Positions 16,626 through 24,613 of a DNA stretch of 64,000 bases are shown piece after piece. The notes below the pieces were generated by a model. The model worked only from the letters and a program-made list of their open reading frames with translations, made no database searches and had not been told where the DNA came from. The translations under genes and the position numbers were made by a program. How positions within the stretch are numbered: the first letter of the stretch is position 1; each line of letters starts with the position of its first letter. The DNA comes from Adlercreutzia wanghongyangiae. GTDB lineage: Bacteria; Actinomycetota; Coriobacteriia; Coriobacteriales; Eggerthellaceae. Location: assembly GCF_035989245.1 (NCBI RefSeq), contig NZ_JAYMFF010000008.1:1-64000 (forward strand). Direction: 5' to 3'.

Positions 16626-17480
16626 TCAACCGAGCCAAACGCCCTTTGCAACGGTGCGCGCCTTGCCGCCGACCTCGATGCGACAGCACTCGCCATCCTT
16701 CGCGGCCCTGACGTAGAGCCTCGATGGGCGTCCCACATCAGCGCCCTGCGCCACAGTATACGCCAGATCGGCACTGCCGAGCGTTTTGTGGCGCAGCAGA
16801 TAGGCAGCCAGACAGCCGTTGGCGCTCCCCGTGGCAGGATCCTCCGGAAAGCCCGAATCGTCCATGAATACGCGCACTTCAATTCCCTCTTCCGTCGGCA
16901 CGAAGACCAGCACGTTGCATTTGCAATACCGCTCGTGCACAAGACGAAGTGCGTCATAGTTAACATGGCTGCGACGCAAGGCGTCCAAAGAGGCCAATGG
17001 CGCGATAATGGCCTCCAGTCCCGTTGACACCAGCTCAACAGGCGCACCCGCGACGACATCGGACACTTCCAAGGAAAGAGCGCGTGCTACATCGGCAGAA
17101 TCAACCGAAAGACCGAACTCTGGCTGGTTCTGAGTCATGAAGAGCAGCTCGCCCTCACCGCGCACAGGAATCTTCCCCGCGGGCAGATCGAGGTAAATCG
17201 TCTCATCGGAGGAAATACCGTACACCTCGCGTAGCAGATGAGCTGTGCCCAACGTAGGATGACCCGCAAAAGGCACTTCGACATCCGGCGTGAAGATGCG
17301 CACATCGAAGGTGCAATTGCCCTTATCGCCGGAACAGACGAACGTCGTCTCCGAGAAGTGCATTTCCTGAGCGATGGCTTGCATCTCTTCTGTAGCCAGC
17401 TCTCCTTCAGAAAAGAAAACGGCCAACTGATTGCCTTGATATTTTTCCTCAGCGAAGCAATCAACGATGTAGAACTCCAT
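16626..17480 (-). CDS. PhzF-family isomerase/epimerase-like protein
   Basis: The 284-residue protein has the two-lobed PhzF fold with NQLAVFF near the start, SETTFV containing the catalytic Glu, GHPTLGTAH (about 68-76) and DPATGSANGCLAAYLL (about 225-240). PhzF enzymes catalyse proton shifts in small molecules; most genomic members, like this one outside a phenazine cluster, have unknown substrates. ATG 17480 follows GGGGAGG. It is the last gene of a minus-strand run of PLP and amino-acid enzymes, 62 nt after the cyclodeaminase-like gene. Confidence 0.9.
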   Translation of the reverse strand: MEFYIVDCFAEEKYQGNQLAVFFSEGELATEEMQAIAQEMHFSETTFVCSGDKGNCTFDVRIFTPDVEVPFAGHPTLGTAHLLREVYGISSDETIYLDLPAGKIPVRGEGELLFMTQNQPEFGLSVDSADVARALSLEVSDVVAGAPVELVSTGLEAIIAPLASLDALRRSHVNYDALRLVHERYCKCNVLVFVPTEEGIEVRVFMDDSGFPEDPATGSANGCLAAYLLRHKTLGSADLAYTVAQGADVGRPSRLYVRAAKDGECCRIEVGGKARTVAKGVWLG

Positions 17481-17541
17481 GGACCTCCCCTTCTTCTCGC
17501 TATCAAATCTGCTGTGAAAGCAAAACCCGCTCGATCCGGCG

Positions 17542-18558
17542 CTAGAGCGCTGCCACGGTGCCGAGCCCGTGCTCGGCGGCAGCATCGAGGGCCATCTTGG
17601 CGCAGGCGATATCCAGCAGCGCGGTGCCAGCTGAGTCGAACACCGTCACCTCGTCGGGGTCGGTGCGGCCCTCCACCTTGCCCGCAAGCACTTCGCCGAG
17701 CTCGCCGGCCACGTGGTCGGCATCGAAGACGCCCTGGGCCAGCCCGAGCTCGATCTCGCCGTTGCCGATGCAATTCGCCGTATCGTCGGCGAACAGGCGC
17801 CCACCGGCAATGATGGCCGGGTCGATTTCCTGCTTGCCCGGCATGTCGGCGCCCATGCAGGAGAAATGCGTGCCGAAGCGCACCCAATCCGCATCAATAA
17901 GCGGTGTTGTGGACATCGTAGCCGTGATGACGATATCGCTCGCATCCACCGCCTGGGCGAGGTCGCCTGCCGCCTCGAAGCGCACATCGGGGCGCTCGAT
18001 GCGGAACTGGTCGGCCAGCTTCTGCGGCAGCCGCTGCGCCAGATCGCGGGCACGGTCGGGGTTGTGGGGATTGGCAACGCGCACGGTCTTAATGCTATCG
18101 AACAGCGAGAGGGTGGCCGCAACCTGGTAGAGCGCCTGGTGCCCCGCGCCCACCATGAGCAGGCTCTCCGATTCGGGATTGGCAAGAACGTGAGCGCCTA
18201 GGGCTCCGGCCGCACCGGTTCTCATGCCCGTGATGCCCGCTCCGTCAACAACGCCCACCGGCTCGCCGGTCTCGGCGGAAAGCACGACGATGAGGCCGTA
18301 CAGGTCGGGCAGGCCGCGGGCGGGGTTCTTCGAGAACCACGCCACGGTCTTGTGCCCGAACACGCCGGCACCACCCAACACACCGGACTTGATGTCCATG
18401 TCGGCCACGCCGGGCTCGAAGGCATGGTAGACCATGGGCCACGCCTCGGCCGCCCCCGTCGCCTTCTGCTCGTAGGTCGCGCGCACGGCGTCGATCACCT
18501 CGCCCATGGTGAGGCAGGCGGCCACGTCCTTGGCGGACAAAATGCGAATCTCGCTCAT
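17542..18558 (-). CDS. ornithine cyclodeaminase/mu-crystallin family protein
   Basis: The 338-residue protein has the substrate-binding lysines in DIKSG (58) and GHKTV (70), the arginine of TGMRTGAAGAL (113) and the Rossmann motif LMVGAGHQALYQV (134-146). The family includes ornithine cyclodeaminase, alanine dehydrogenase and ketimine reductases. Which reaction occurs here cannot be assigned. Two ATG codons are possible; the second (18558) has AGGAG at proper spacing. It follows a HisC-like aminotransferase on the same strand, suggesting a shared amino-acid pathway. Confidence 0.85.
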   Translation of the reverse strand: MSEIRILSAKDVAACLTMGEVIDAVRATYEQKATGAAEAWPMVYHAFEPGVADMDIKSGVLGGAGVFGHKTVAWFSKNPARGLPDLYGLIVVLSAETGEPVGVVDGAGITGMRTGAAGALGAHVLANPESESLLMVGAGHQALYQVAATLSLFDSIKTVRVANPHNPDRARDLAQRLPQKLADQFRIERPDVRFEAAGDLAQAVDASDIVITATMSTTPLIDADWVRFGTHFSCMGADMPGKQEIDPAIIAGGRLFADDTANCIGNGEIELGLAQGVFDADHVAGELGEVLAGKVEGRTDPDEVTVFDSAGTALLDIACAKMALDAAAEHGLGTVAAL

Positions 18559-18633
18559 GTTCATCTCCTGTTCCGGGACGCAAGCGCGCCCCTTAAGCGG
18601 GCGGGACGTCGTGCCAGCGTCCCGCGCAATCGT

Positions 18634-19719
18634 CTAACGAAGTCCCACGGCCTCGAAGAGGCAATCATCGAGAGCATCAAGCAAAGCTTCGTTCTCCTCC
18701 GGCGAGCCCACCGTGATACGCAGCCAGTCCGCGATACGCGGCTGATCGTAATGGCGGACGAGCACGCCGCGGCGCTGCAGTTCGCGGCACAGCTCTGCGG
18801 CGCCCATGCCGACGGGCCTCGTGAAGAGGAAGTTGGCCTTCGAGGGAAGCACGGTAAAACGGCGCCAGCGCAGCTCGTCGGCGAGAAAGGCGCGCTGTTT
18901 CGCCACCGCCTCCATGCACTGCTCCAAATAGTCCGTGTCCTTCACGGCCGCGATGCCCACAGCGGCGGTAAGCGCGCTCACGTTGAAGGGATTGGTGCTG
19001 AACTTGATGTCGCGCATATCGTCGATAATCTCCTTGCGGGCCACGGCGAACCCAATGTGGGCGCCGGCCAGGTTGCGCGACTTCGACATGGTCTGCACGA
19101 CGATGAGGTTCCTATAGCGCCTCACCAGCGGAAGACAGGTCCCGTCGCTGTAATCGACATAGGCCTCGTCGACGATTACCAACCTGTCCGGCCTCGCCCG
19201 CACGATGCGCTCGATATCCTCGATCGGAAGGGCGATCCCCGTCGGAGCGTTCGGGTTCACCAGCACCACAGGGCCTTCGAACGCCTCAAGCGCCCGCACG
19301 TTCACCGTGAAGTCCTCGTTCAGGGGCACCTCCGTAAAGGGCGTGCCGAAGGTGGTGCACCAATCGCGGTAGAAGTTGTAGGTGATATCGGGAAAGGCAA
19401 CCGGCGTCTCGTCGTCGAAAAACGTGCGGAAGGCGATGGCGAGCACCTCGTCGCTGCCGTTGCCCACGAACACCTCCTCGATGCTCACGCCAAGAACCTC
19501 CGCCACAGCCTCCCGAAACGCGAGGCAATGGGGATCGGCGTAGCGCCCGAGCCCGTCGATGAGCGCGTCAGTGAGCGCCGCGCGCACGGCGGGCGAGGGC
19601 GGCATCGACGTCTCGTTGGCGTTCAACTTCACATAGGGCCGGTCGTGGAGCTGCAGGCCCGGCCGGTAGGGCTGAACGTTGGTGTAACGGCTGCTGAGGA
19701 ACTGGCTCACGGCGCTCAC
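18634..19719 (-). CDS. hisC: histidinol-phosphate aminotransferase-like PLP enzyme
   Basis: The 361-residue class I/II aminotransferase has KLNANETSMPPSP (31-43), VNPNAPTG (154-161), DEAYVDY (184-190) and the PLP lysine K213 in QTMSKSRNLAGAHIGFA. These match HisC, which makes histidinol phosphate, but many paralogues act on aromatic or other amino acids. No other his gene is nearby, so the biosynthetic role is uncertain. It starts 27 nt after the upstream aminotransferase gene, so they are probably co-transcribed. Confidence 0.85.
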   Translation of the reverse strand: MSAVSQFLSSRYTNVQPYRPGLQLHDRPYVKLNANETSMPPSPAVRAALTDALIDGLGRYADPHCLAFREAVAEVLGVSIEEVFVGNGSDEVLAIAFRTFFDDETPVAFPDITYNFYRDWCTTFGTPFTEVPLNEDFTVNVRALEAFEGPVVLVNPNAPTGIALPIEDIERIVRARPDRLVIVDEAYVDYSDGTCLPLVRRYRNLIVVQTMSKSRNLAGAHIGFAVARKEIIDDMRDIKFSTNPFNVSALTAAVGIAAVKDTDYLEQCMEAVAKQRAFLADELRWRRFTVLPSKANFLFTRPVGMGAAELCRELQRRGVLVRHYDQPRIADWLRITVGSPEENEALLDALDDCLFEAVGLR

Positions 19720-19746
19720 CGCCTTCCGGTTTCAATTCGGCGTAAC

Positions 19747-20877
19747 TTACTCCAGCGTGCGCAGATACTCGCTGATAGCGAGCAGGCCGCTGCGCAGGGC
19801 ATCGGGGTCGTCGGAGTAGCCGTAGCCCACGCGGAAGCTCTTCGGCTCCTCGAAGCAATCGCCCGGCGTGACGAACGCGCCGTTGAACTTCACCATATCG
19901 GTGCAGAAGTCATAGGAGGGAATATCGTAGTCGTAGTAGACGAGCGCCGTGGTGCCGGCCTCGGGCTTCACGATGGACAGATGCGGCTCGGAATCGACCC
20001 ACTCCAAGAGAGTGGCGAGGTTCTCGCGCACAATGCGACGGCTGCGATCGAGAATCGCGTCGGCATGGGCCAAGGCGTAGGCCGCCACCGCCTCGTCGAA
20101 CATGCCGCAGGAGATGAGGTTGTAATCACGGTGGGACAAAAGATCGCGGCGCAGCTGCTCGTCCTTAGTGATGCACCAGCCCAAACGGATGCCCGCCAGC
20201 GACCACACCTTGCTCATAGAGCTGGTGGTGATGCCCTTCTCGTAGAGGTCGGCAACAGACTCGGCGTACTCGTCGGTCTGGTTCAGATGACGGTACACCT
20301 CGTCGCAGTGCAGCCACGCGTCGTTCTTGCGCGCCACCTCCACGATGGCTCGCAGCGTCTCGCCATCGAGCAGGGCGCCGGTGGGGTTGTCGGGGTTGTT
20401 GATGCAGATGAGCTTCGTCTCCGGCGTGCACAGAGCATCGAGCGCCTCGACATCCACATGGTAGCCGTTCTCCTTCTCGAGATGCAGCACGTCCACCTTG
20501 GCGCCGCACATCTCGGGAATGGAATAGAGCTGCTGGTAGGTGGGCATAACCGACACCACATGGTCGCCGGGATTCACCAGCGTCGAGAGCACGAGCGAGT
20601 TGGCGCCTGCGGCACCGTGGGTGGGGATAATGTGCTCGGGCTCTACCGTGCGGTAGAGCTTCGCGATGCCGGAAAGCAGATCGGGACGGCCCTCGATGTC
20701 GCCGTAGGTGAGACGGCGCGTCGCGAAGGCGTCCAGAAACGCCTGCTTGTCGCCACCGGTAAGCTCGAAGAGCTGGTCGAGGGAAAGCGAGTACACGCAC
20801 GTCTCGGCGACGTTGTAGGTGCACTTGGTCTCCCAGAGGTTCATCCACTGCTCGACTTCGAAATCCTTGATCTCCAT
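19747..20877 (-). CDS. class I/II PLP-dependent aminotransferase
   Basis: The 376-residue protein has INNPDNPTGALLDG (159-172), CDEVYRHL (191-198) and SSMSKVWSLAGIRLGW with PLP lysine K223. The fold is that of aspartate aminotransferase subgroup I, close to enzymes annotated as arginine-type or VioD-like transaminases, but I cannot name the substrate. ATG 20877 follows AGAAGGAGAACACCC. Upstream, a TATGCT -10 on the minus strand adjoins a small GGAAC/GTTCC dyad. It is downstream of a PucR regulator and upstream of a HisC-like gene. Confidence 0.87.
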   Translation of the reverse strand: MEIKDFEVEQWMNLWETKCTYNVAETCVYSLSLDQLFELTGGDKQAFLDAFATRRLTYGDIEGRPDLLSGIAKLYRTVEPEHIIPTHGAAGANSLVLSTLVNPGDHVVSVMPTYQQLYSIPEMCGAKVDVLHLEKENGYHVDVEALDALCTPETKLICINNPDNPTGALLDGETLRAIVEVARKNDAWLHCDEVYRHLNQTDEYAESVADLYEKGITTSSMSKVWSLAGIRLGWCITKDEQLRRDLLSHRDYNLISCGMFDEAVAAYALAHADAILDRSRRIVRENLATLLEWVDSEPHLSIVKPEAGTTALVYYDYDIPSYDFCTDMVKFNGAFVTPGDCFEEPKSFRVGYGYSDDPDALRSGLLAISEYLRTLE

Positions 20878-20915
20878 GGGTGTTCTCCTTCTGCTGGTTT
20901 CCGGTCTCTCCGTTG

Positions 20916-20934
20916 GGAACGTGGTTCCAGCATA
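20916..20934 (-). promoter_or_regulatory. -10 box and adjacent dyad before the aminotransferase gene
   Basis: GGAAC (20916-20920) and GTTCC (20924-20928) form a dyad next to a minus-strand TATGCT (20929-20934). The layout suggests a regulated promoter, perhaps bound by the PucR protein encoded just upstream. The arms are short, so the evidence is weak. Confidence 0.3.
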
Positions 20935-21012
20935 AAAGGCGAAGCAGGAGCAGAGGGTGGAGGTAGTCACAGGCTCTGGGACCAGCAATTGTGAGCAGCC
21001 ACAACGGCACGC

Positions 21013-21065
21013 GCGGCCGGCTGGGGTCGGCCGCACACGGCGCGCAGACGAGCCGCGCGCCGTGT
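21013..21065. terminator. tandem GC hairpins between pucR and the aminotransferase gene
   Basis: Two perfect stems lie side by side: GCGGCCG/CGGCCGC (21013-21019 and 21028-21034) and an 11-bp ACACGGCGCGC arm (21035-21045) with its complement at 21055-21065. They begin 31 bp after the pucR stop. No T-run follows on the minus strand, so they may slow or end transcription by a factor-dependent route. Confidence 0.45.
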
Positions 21066-21095
21066 CGCTCGCAGCGCTCTGCGAAGGCGCGATGC

Positions 21096-22211
21096 CTAAA
21101 GGAAAATCATCGACAAATAGGCGAACAGCTGCTTGTCCGTGGCATTCTCCATCGCCAGCACCGCGCGAGCGCGGTTGACGCGGTTGCGCACCGAGTTGGG
21201 GTGCTGGCAGAGGCGCTCGGCCGCAAGCGTCGTCTCTCCCCCGCACTCCACGTAGGCGCGCATGCTCTCGACAAGATTGGAGCCCGTTTCCGCATCGGAG
21301 GCGACAAGCCGGCCAAGGCCCGCTGCGCACGCGCGCTCGAGCAGCAAGCCGTTCCCCCGCGCAATACGGAAGGCATCCGGGCCCAGCGTCCCCCACGACA
21401 CAACAAGCCGTGAAGTTGCCCGAGCGATAGCGCAGCAGCCGAGAGCCTCGGCTATGGCCCCATCAGCCCAATCGACGCCCAGCGCCTCGGAAAGCCCCGC
21501 AGCGCAACGCGTCCCGAACCCAGCCGTCAGCGCCTCCGCATCAGCCTCCCCCAGAGGAGCAAGGTCGTCGCTGGCCAACAGAGCCAGCAGACCGTCCCCG
21601 AACCGCGTGACAAAGCACGGGGAAACCTTCGGAAGGACCCAGGCAATCTGGTTTTTCAACGCGGCGAGCACAAGGGGATCGCCCTCGTCGGCGACAAGGG
21701 CCACGGCTTGCACCACCGAACCCCCAAGTCCCGTGACGTCGGCAAAACGGCGGCGCAAATCGCACGTCCCGCGCAGCTTCATCAGCTGACGAAGCTGCTC
21801 CTCGGCGCGATCATCGCGGGCGTCTTCGGCGATAAGGCTTCTCGCCTCCGAGATGATCTGCTCCAGCGGCCCGGAACCGTAGCGAACGAGGGGCACCCTG
21901 CGCCGACAGCTTGCAGCGATAACCCGCTCTGACGGTTCGTAGGGAATGGCGCCCTTTATAAAGATGCAGGCTACGTCGCGGCCGATCAGACCGAGAATCG
22001 CCTCATCGATAAACGCCTCGTTGCCGCCGGAGAACCCAAGGGACGAGAAAACGGCATCCCCCGGATAGAAACTGTCGTAATCGCCCGTCAGGGCCTCGGC
22101 ATCCAGGATGGCAATCTCCTTCACCGCGCGATGGGGCGTAGCCTCGGGCGCCGCGAGGACGACGACATCCCCGATAACAGGCAGGTTGACGAGATCCTTA
22201 GGCGTGATCAC
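21096..22211 (-). CDS. PucR-family transcriptional regulator
   Basis: The 371-residue protein begins with a PucR N-terminal sensory domain (ITPKDLVNLPVIGD...). It ends with the PucR-type helix-turn-helix YVECGGETTLAAERLCQHPN followed by SVRNRVNRARAVL. PucR proteins control purine, amino-acid or polyamine catabolism. The GTG at 22211 is the best start, with GAAAGGAA 6 nt upstream; a 12-residue longer form is open but lacks a ribosome site. The PLP-enzyme run downstream is the likely target. Confidence 0.85.
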   Translation of the reverse strand: MITPKDLVNLPVIGDVVVLAAPEATPHRAVKEIAILDAEALTGDYDSFYPGDAVFSSLGFSGGNEAFIDEAILGLIGRDVACIFIKGAIPYEPSERVIAASCRRRVPLVRYGSGPLEQIISEARSLIAEDARDDRAEEQLRQLMKLRGTCDLRRRFADVTGLGGSVVQAVALVADEGDPLVLAALKNQIAWVLPKVSPCFVTRFGDGLLALLASDDLAPLGEADAEALTAGFGTRCAAGLSEALGVDWADGAIAEALGCCAIARATSRLVVSWGTLGPDAFRIARGNGLLLERACAAGLGRLVASDAETGSNLVESMRAYVECGGETTLAAERLCQHPNSVRNRVNRARAVLAMENATDKQLFAYLSMIFL

Positions 22212-22280
22212 GAAAGTTCCTTTCGAGCGCGAGCGTTGCGGAGCCATCCTCGGGGAAGGGTCATTCCGATCCTCCTCTTT

Positions 22281-22327
22281 TACGGGATTGTACCGTATTT
22301 TCAGATGTCCCCGAAACCGAGGACATC
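22281..22327 (-). promoter_or_regulatory. pucR promoter with overlapping dyads
   Basis: The minus strand carries TACAAT (22287-22292) framed by TACGG (22281-22285) and CCGTA (22293-22297). Further upstream, GATGTCC (22304-22310) and GGACATC (22321-22327) form a perfect 7-bp dyad that could be an operator or the end of the glnK transcript. Self-regulation is inferred. Confidence 0.4.
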
Positions 22328-22351
22328 GCCGGGCTCATCGCAAGCGCGCTC

Positions 22352-22690
22352 CTACACTGCCGCCGCGCCGCGCTCGCCGGTGCGGATGCGCACCACCTCT
22401 TCCACCGGTGCCACGAAGATCTTGCCGTCGCCCACCTCGCCCGTGCGCGCCGCGTCCACGATGATGCCGACCAGCGCATCCACCGCACTGTCCTCAACCA
22501 CGATCTCAAACTTCACCTTCGGCACCATGTTCAGCAGCACCTCGGTGCCGCGCACGTACTCGCTCCAGCCGTGCTGGGCGCCGCAGCCGTGCACCTGGGA
22601 TATGGTCATGCCGCTCACGTTCGCCGCGAACAGCGCCTCCTTCAGCGGCTCCATCTTCTCGGGCCGCACAATGGCCGTCACTCGTTTCAT
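22352..22690 (-). CDS. glnK: nitrogen regulatory protein PII
   Basis: The 112-residue protein aligns along its whole length with GlnB/GlnK: KRVTAIVRPEKM at the start, the T-loop around residues 37-55, and DGKIFVAPVEEVVRIRTGE near the end. The trimer binds ATP/ADP and 2-oxoglutarate and gates Amt. The residue at the place of the uridylylated Tyr51 is Val (YVRGTEVLLNM), so the classical covalent modification should be absent. It lies 87 nt downstream of amt. Confidence 0.93.
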   Translation of the reverse strand: MKRVTAIVRPEKMEPLKEALFAANVSGMTISQVHGCGAQHGWSEYVRGTEVLLNMVPKVKFEIVVEDSAVDALVGIIVDAARTGEVGDGKIFVAPVEEVVRIRTGERGAAAV

Positions 22691-22747
22691 GGTATCCTCC
22701 TATTGCGCTATCTAACTTTCTTGGCAAAATCAGCGAGGGCCTGACAA

Positions 22748-22775
22748 GTCCGTTCGTGTCGCAGGACGAACGGAC
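22748..22775 (-). terminator. hairpin between amt and glnK
   Basis: GTCCGTTCGT (22748-22757) pairs perfectly with ACGAACGGAC (22766-22775), 2 bp after the amt stop codon. No T-run follows, so it is more likely an attenuator or mRNA-stabilising stem inside the amt-glnK transcript than a full stop. Confidence 0.5.
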
Positions 22776-22777
22776 CC

Positions 22778-24103
22778 TTAGTCCAAGCCCAAGTAGGCCG
22801 GATAGGCCGACTCCCCGTGCACGGCGACATCCAAACCCGACGCCTCCTGCTCGGCACTCACCCGCAAACTGCCCTTGAAGCACGCCCGCACGATCAGCGC
22901 CAGCACCATGTCCGCCACGGCCACGAAGGCGATCGTCACCAAGATGCCCAGCACCTGCGCGCCCAACAGCGTCCAGTCGCCGGTGTACAGCAGCCCGCCG
23001 TGATCGGTCCAGGAAAGACCGGGCACGCAGAACAGGCCCGTTAGCACCCCGCCCACGACGCCGCCCACGCAGTGGCAGCCGAAGGCGTCCAGCGCATCGT
23101 CGTAACCCAGACGCCGTTTAGCCTGGGAGATGGCCAGGTACACCACCGGGCTCACGATCAGTCCCATCACAACGGCCGCCCACGGCTCCACGAACCCGGC
23201 TGCCGGCGTGATGGCCACCAGCCCCGCCACCAGGCCGGTGGCCGCGCCCACGAGCGTGCACTTCCCCACACGCACCCGCTCCACAACCATCCAGGAAAGC
23301 ACGCCGGCGGCACTGGCCGCCGCCGTGTTCAGCAGCGCGAGCGCCGCCACGCCGTCGGCGGCGAACTCGCTGCCCGCGTTGAACCCGAACCAACCGAACC
23401 ACAGAAGCGCCGCGCCCAGGGCCACGAAGGGCACGTTGTGCGGGCGGTAGCTCATGACCGCGAACCCCTTGCGCCGCCCCAGCATCAGGCAGAGGATAAG
23501 CCCCGTGAGACCCGAGGAGATGTGCACCACATCGCCCCCGGCGAAATCGAGCGCGCCGATCATCTCTCCGATCAGCGACCCTTCCCCACCCCACACCATA
23601 TGCGCGAGCGGCGCGTACACCACGATCACCCACACGGCCACAAACGCGCACACAGCACCGAATTTCATGCGCCCGGCCACCGCGCCCGTGACAATAGCGC
23701 AGGTAATCATGGCGAAGGCCATCTGGAACACCACATCGAGCAAGGCCGGGTAAGCCGCGCCCAGGGCCGGGTCCACGGCAAGCGCGCCCTGATCGGCCAG
23801 TACCGCAAAGGCAGTGGGCACCGCCTGGGCCTCAGCCACCATATCGTTCACCGCCGACAGACAGCCGATCTGATCGAGGCCACCGAAAAACGGCAGGGAC
23901 CCGTCGCCGCCGTAGGCGAACGACCAACCGCACACCACCCACGCCACACCCACGATGCCGATCACCGCAAAGATCATGACCATGGTGTTCACCACGTTCT
24001 TGCGGCGCGACAGCCCTCCGTAGAAGAATGCGAGTCCGGGCGTCATGAGCAGCACCAACATGGTGCACACGAGCATGAACCCGGTCGATCCGGTGTCAAG
24101 CAT
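22778..24103 (-). CDS. amt: ammonium transporter, Amt/MEP/Rh family
   Basis: The 441-residue protein has 11 or so membrane helices. The twin pore histidines are in GGDVVHISSGLTGL and FGCHCVGGVVGG (the second is usually HGVGG; here H-C-V-G-G). The N-terminus MLDTGSTGFMLVC fits an uncleaved or cleaved first helix as in AmtB. It imports ammonium as NH3 or NH4+ and is gated by PII, encoded next. ATG 24103 follows AAAGGAGG and is preferred to a longer frame. An inverted TGTTAAC repeat lies 180 bp upstream. Confidence 0.94.
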   Translation of the reverse strand: MLDTGSTGFMLVCTMLVLLMTPGLAFFYGGLSRRKNVVNTMVMIFAVIGIVGVAWVVCGWSFAYGGDGSLPFFGGLDQIGCLSAVNDMVAEAQAVPTAFAVLADQGALAVDPALGAAYPALLDVVFQMAFAMITCAIVTGAVAGRMKFGAVCAFVAVWVIVVYAPLAHMVWGGEGSLIGEMIGALDFAGGDVVHISSGLTGLILCLMLGRRKGFAVMSYRPHNVPFVALGAALLWFGWFGFNAGSEFAADGVAALALLNTAAASAAGVLSWMVVERVRVGKCTLVGAATGLVAGLVAITPAAGFVEPWAAVVMGLIVSPVVYLAISQAKRRLGYDDALDAFGCHCVGGVVGGVLTGLFCVPGLSWTDHGGLLYTGDWTLLGAQVLGILVTIAFVAVADMVLALIVRACFKGSLRVSAEQEASGLDVAVHGESAYPAYLGLD

Positions 24104-24281
24104 GGCAATCAGCCTCCTTTGCGCGGGGCCCGGTGAGAAGAGGCGGGAAGGCTCCTGTGGCGTTCCGAAAGAGAAAGAGAAGCCGCGCCGGCCTTCCCAC
24201 CCCTTGCCACCTGTCGGCCCGATAACCAGGGACACGTCGATTGTTCCACGGCGCACGCGAACCTTTCAGGTCATCGATGAT

Positions 24282-24311
24282 TGTTAACCCCCTCAAAAAG
24301 AAGTGTTAACA
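24282..24311. promoter_or_regulatory. TGTTAAC inverted repeat upstream of amt
   Basis: TGTTAAC (24282-24288) and GTTAACA (24305-24311) are perfect 7-bp arms with a 16-bp centre. They lie in the divergent space between amt and the acetyltransferase. The position suggests a nitrogen-responsive operator, for example of a GlnR-like protein, but no such regulator is in the window. Confidence 0.4.
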
Positions 24312-24420
24312 CCCGCGACCATTCCTTGTTACTGCGAGGAAACAAATCGACTCCTATCGCGCGATGGACCCCCAATGCCCTACAATGAAGGAGTCGCTTT
24401 GCATGAGATCGGCGCAATTT

Positions 24421-24571
24421 TGGTCACAAAATCGAGTTTTGGTTCTTCGGAAGCGTCAAAATGGAGAGAAAACCCTATGATTTATCGTGATTCGATACAT
24501 TATAGGGACCCAAAACCTTTCGTTGGCTCGTTTTTCATCCAAAAGAGGCGCAAAACTCGACTTTGTGACCA
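24421..24571. repeat. AT-rich nested inverted-repeat element
   Basis: Outer 21-bp arms (24421-24441 and 24551-24571) match at 20 of 21 positions. Inside are CCCTAT/ATAGGG (24473-24478/24502-24507) and TATCG/CGATA (24483-24487/24493-24497), so three concentric dyads share one centre. It fills most of the 510-bp gap between amt and the acetyltransferase gene and is much poorer in GC than its surroundings. The right arm is followed by seven T residues. Apart from this and the TGTTAAC dyad the gap holds only a TACAAT at 24381-24386. Confidence 0.55.
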
Positions 24572-24613
24572 TTTTTTTCAAAATGCTTTGTCATACCGCG
24601 GAAGGATGTGCCC

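Noticed and set aside
18352..20994. 880-codon plus-strand frame opposite hisC and the aminotransferase
   Set aside because: The minus strand encodes full PLP-enzyme motifs; the plus frame has none.
24403..24480. 25-codon frame (starting MRSAQFWSQ) in the amt/GNAT gap
   Set aside because: It runs into the inverted-repeat arm, has no family resemblance, and its ribosome site spacing is poor. The repeat explains the sequence better.
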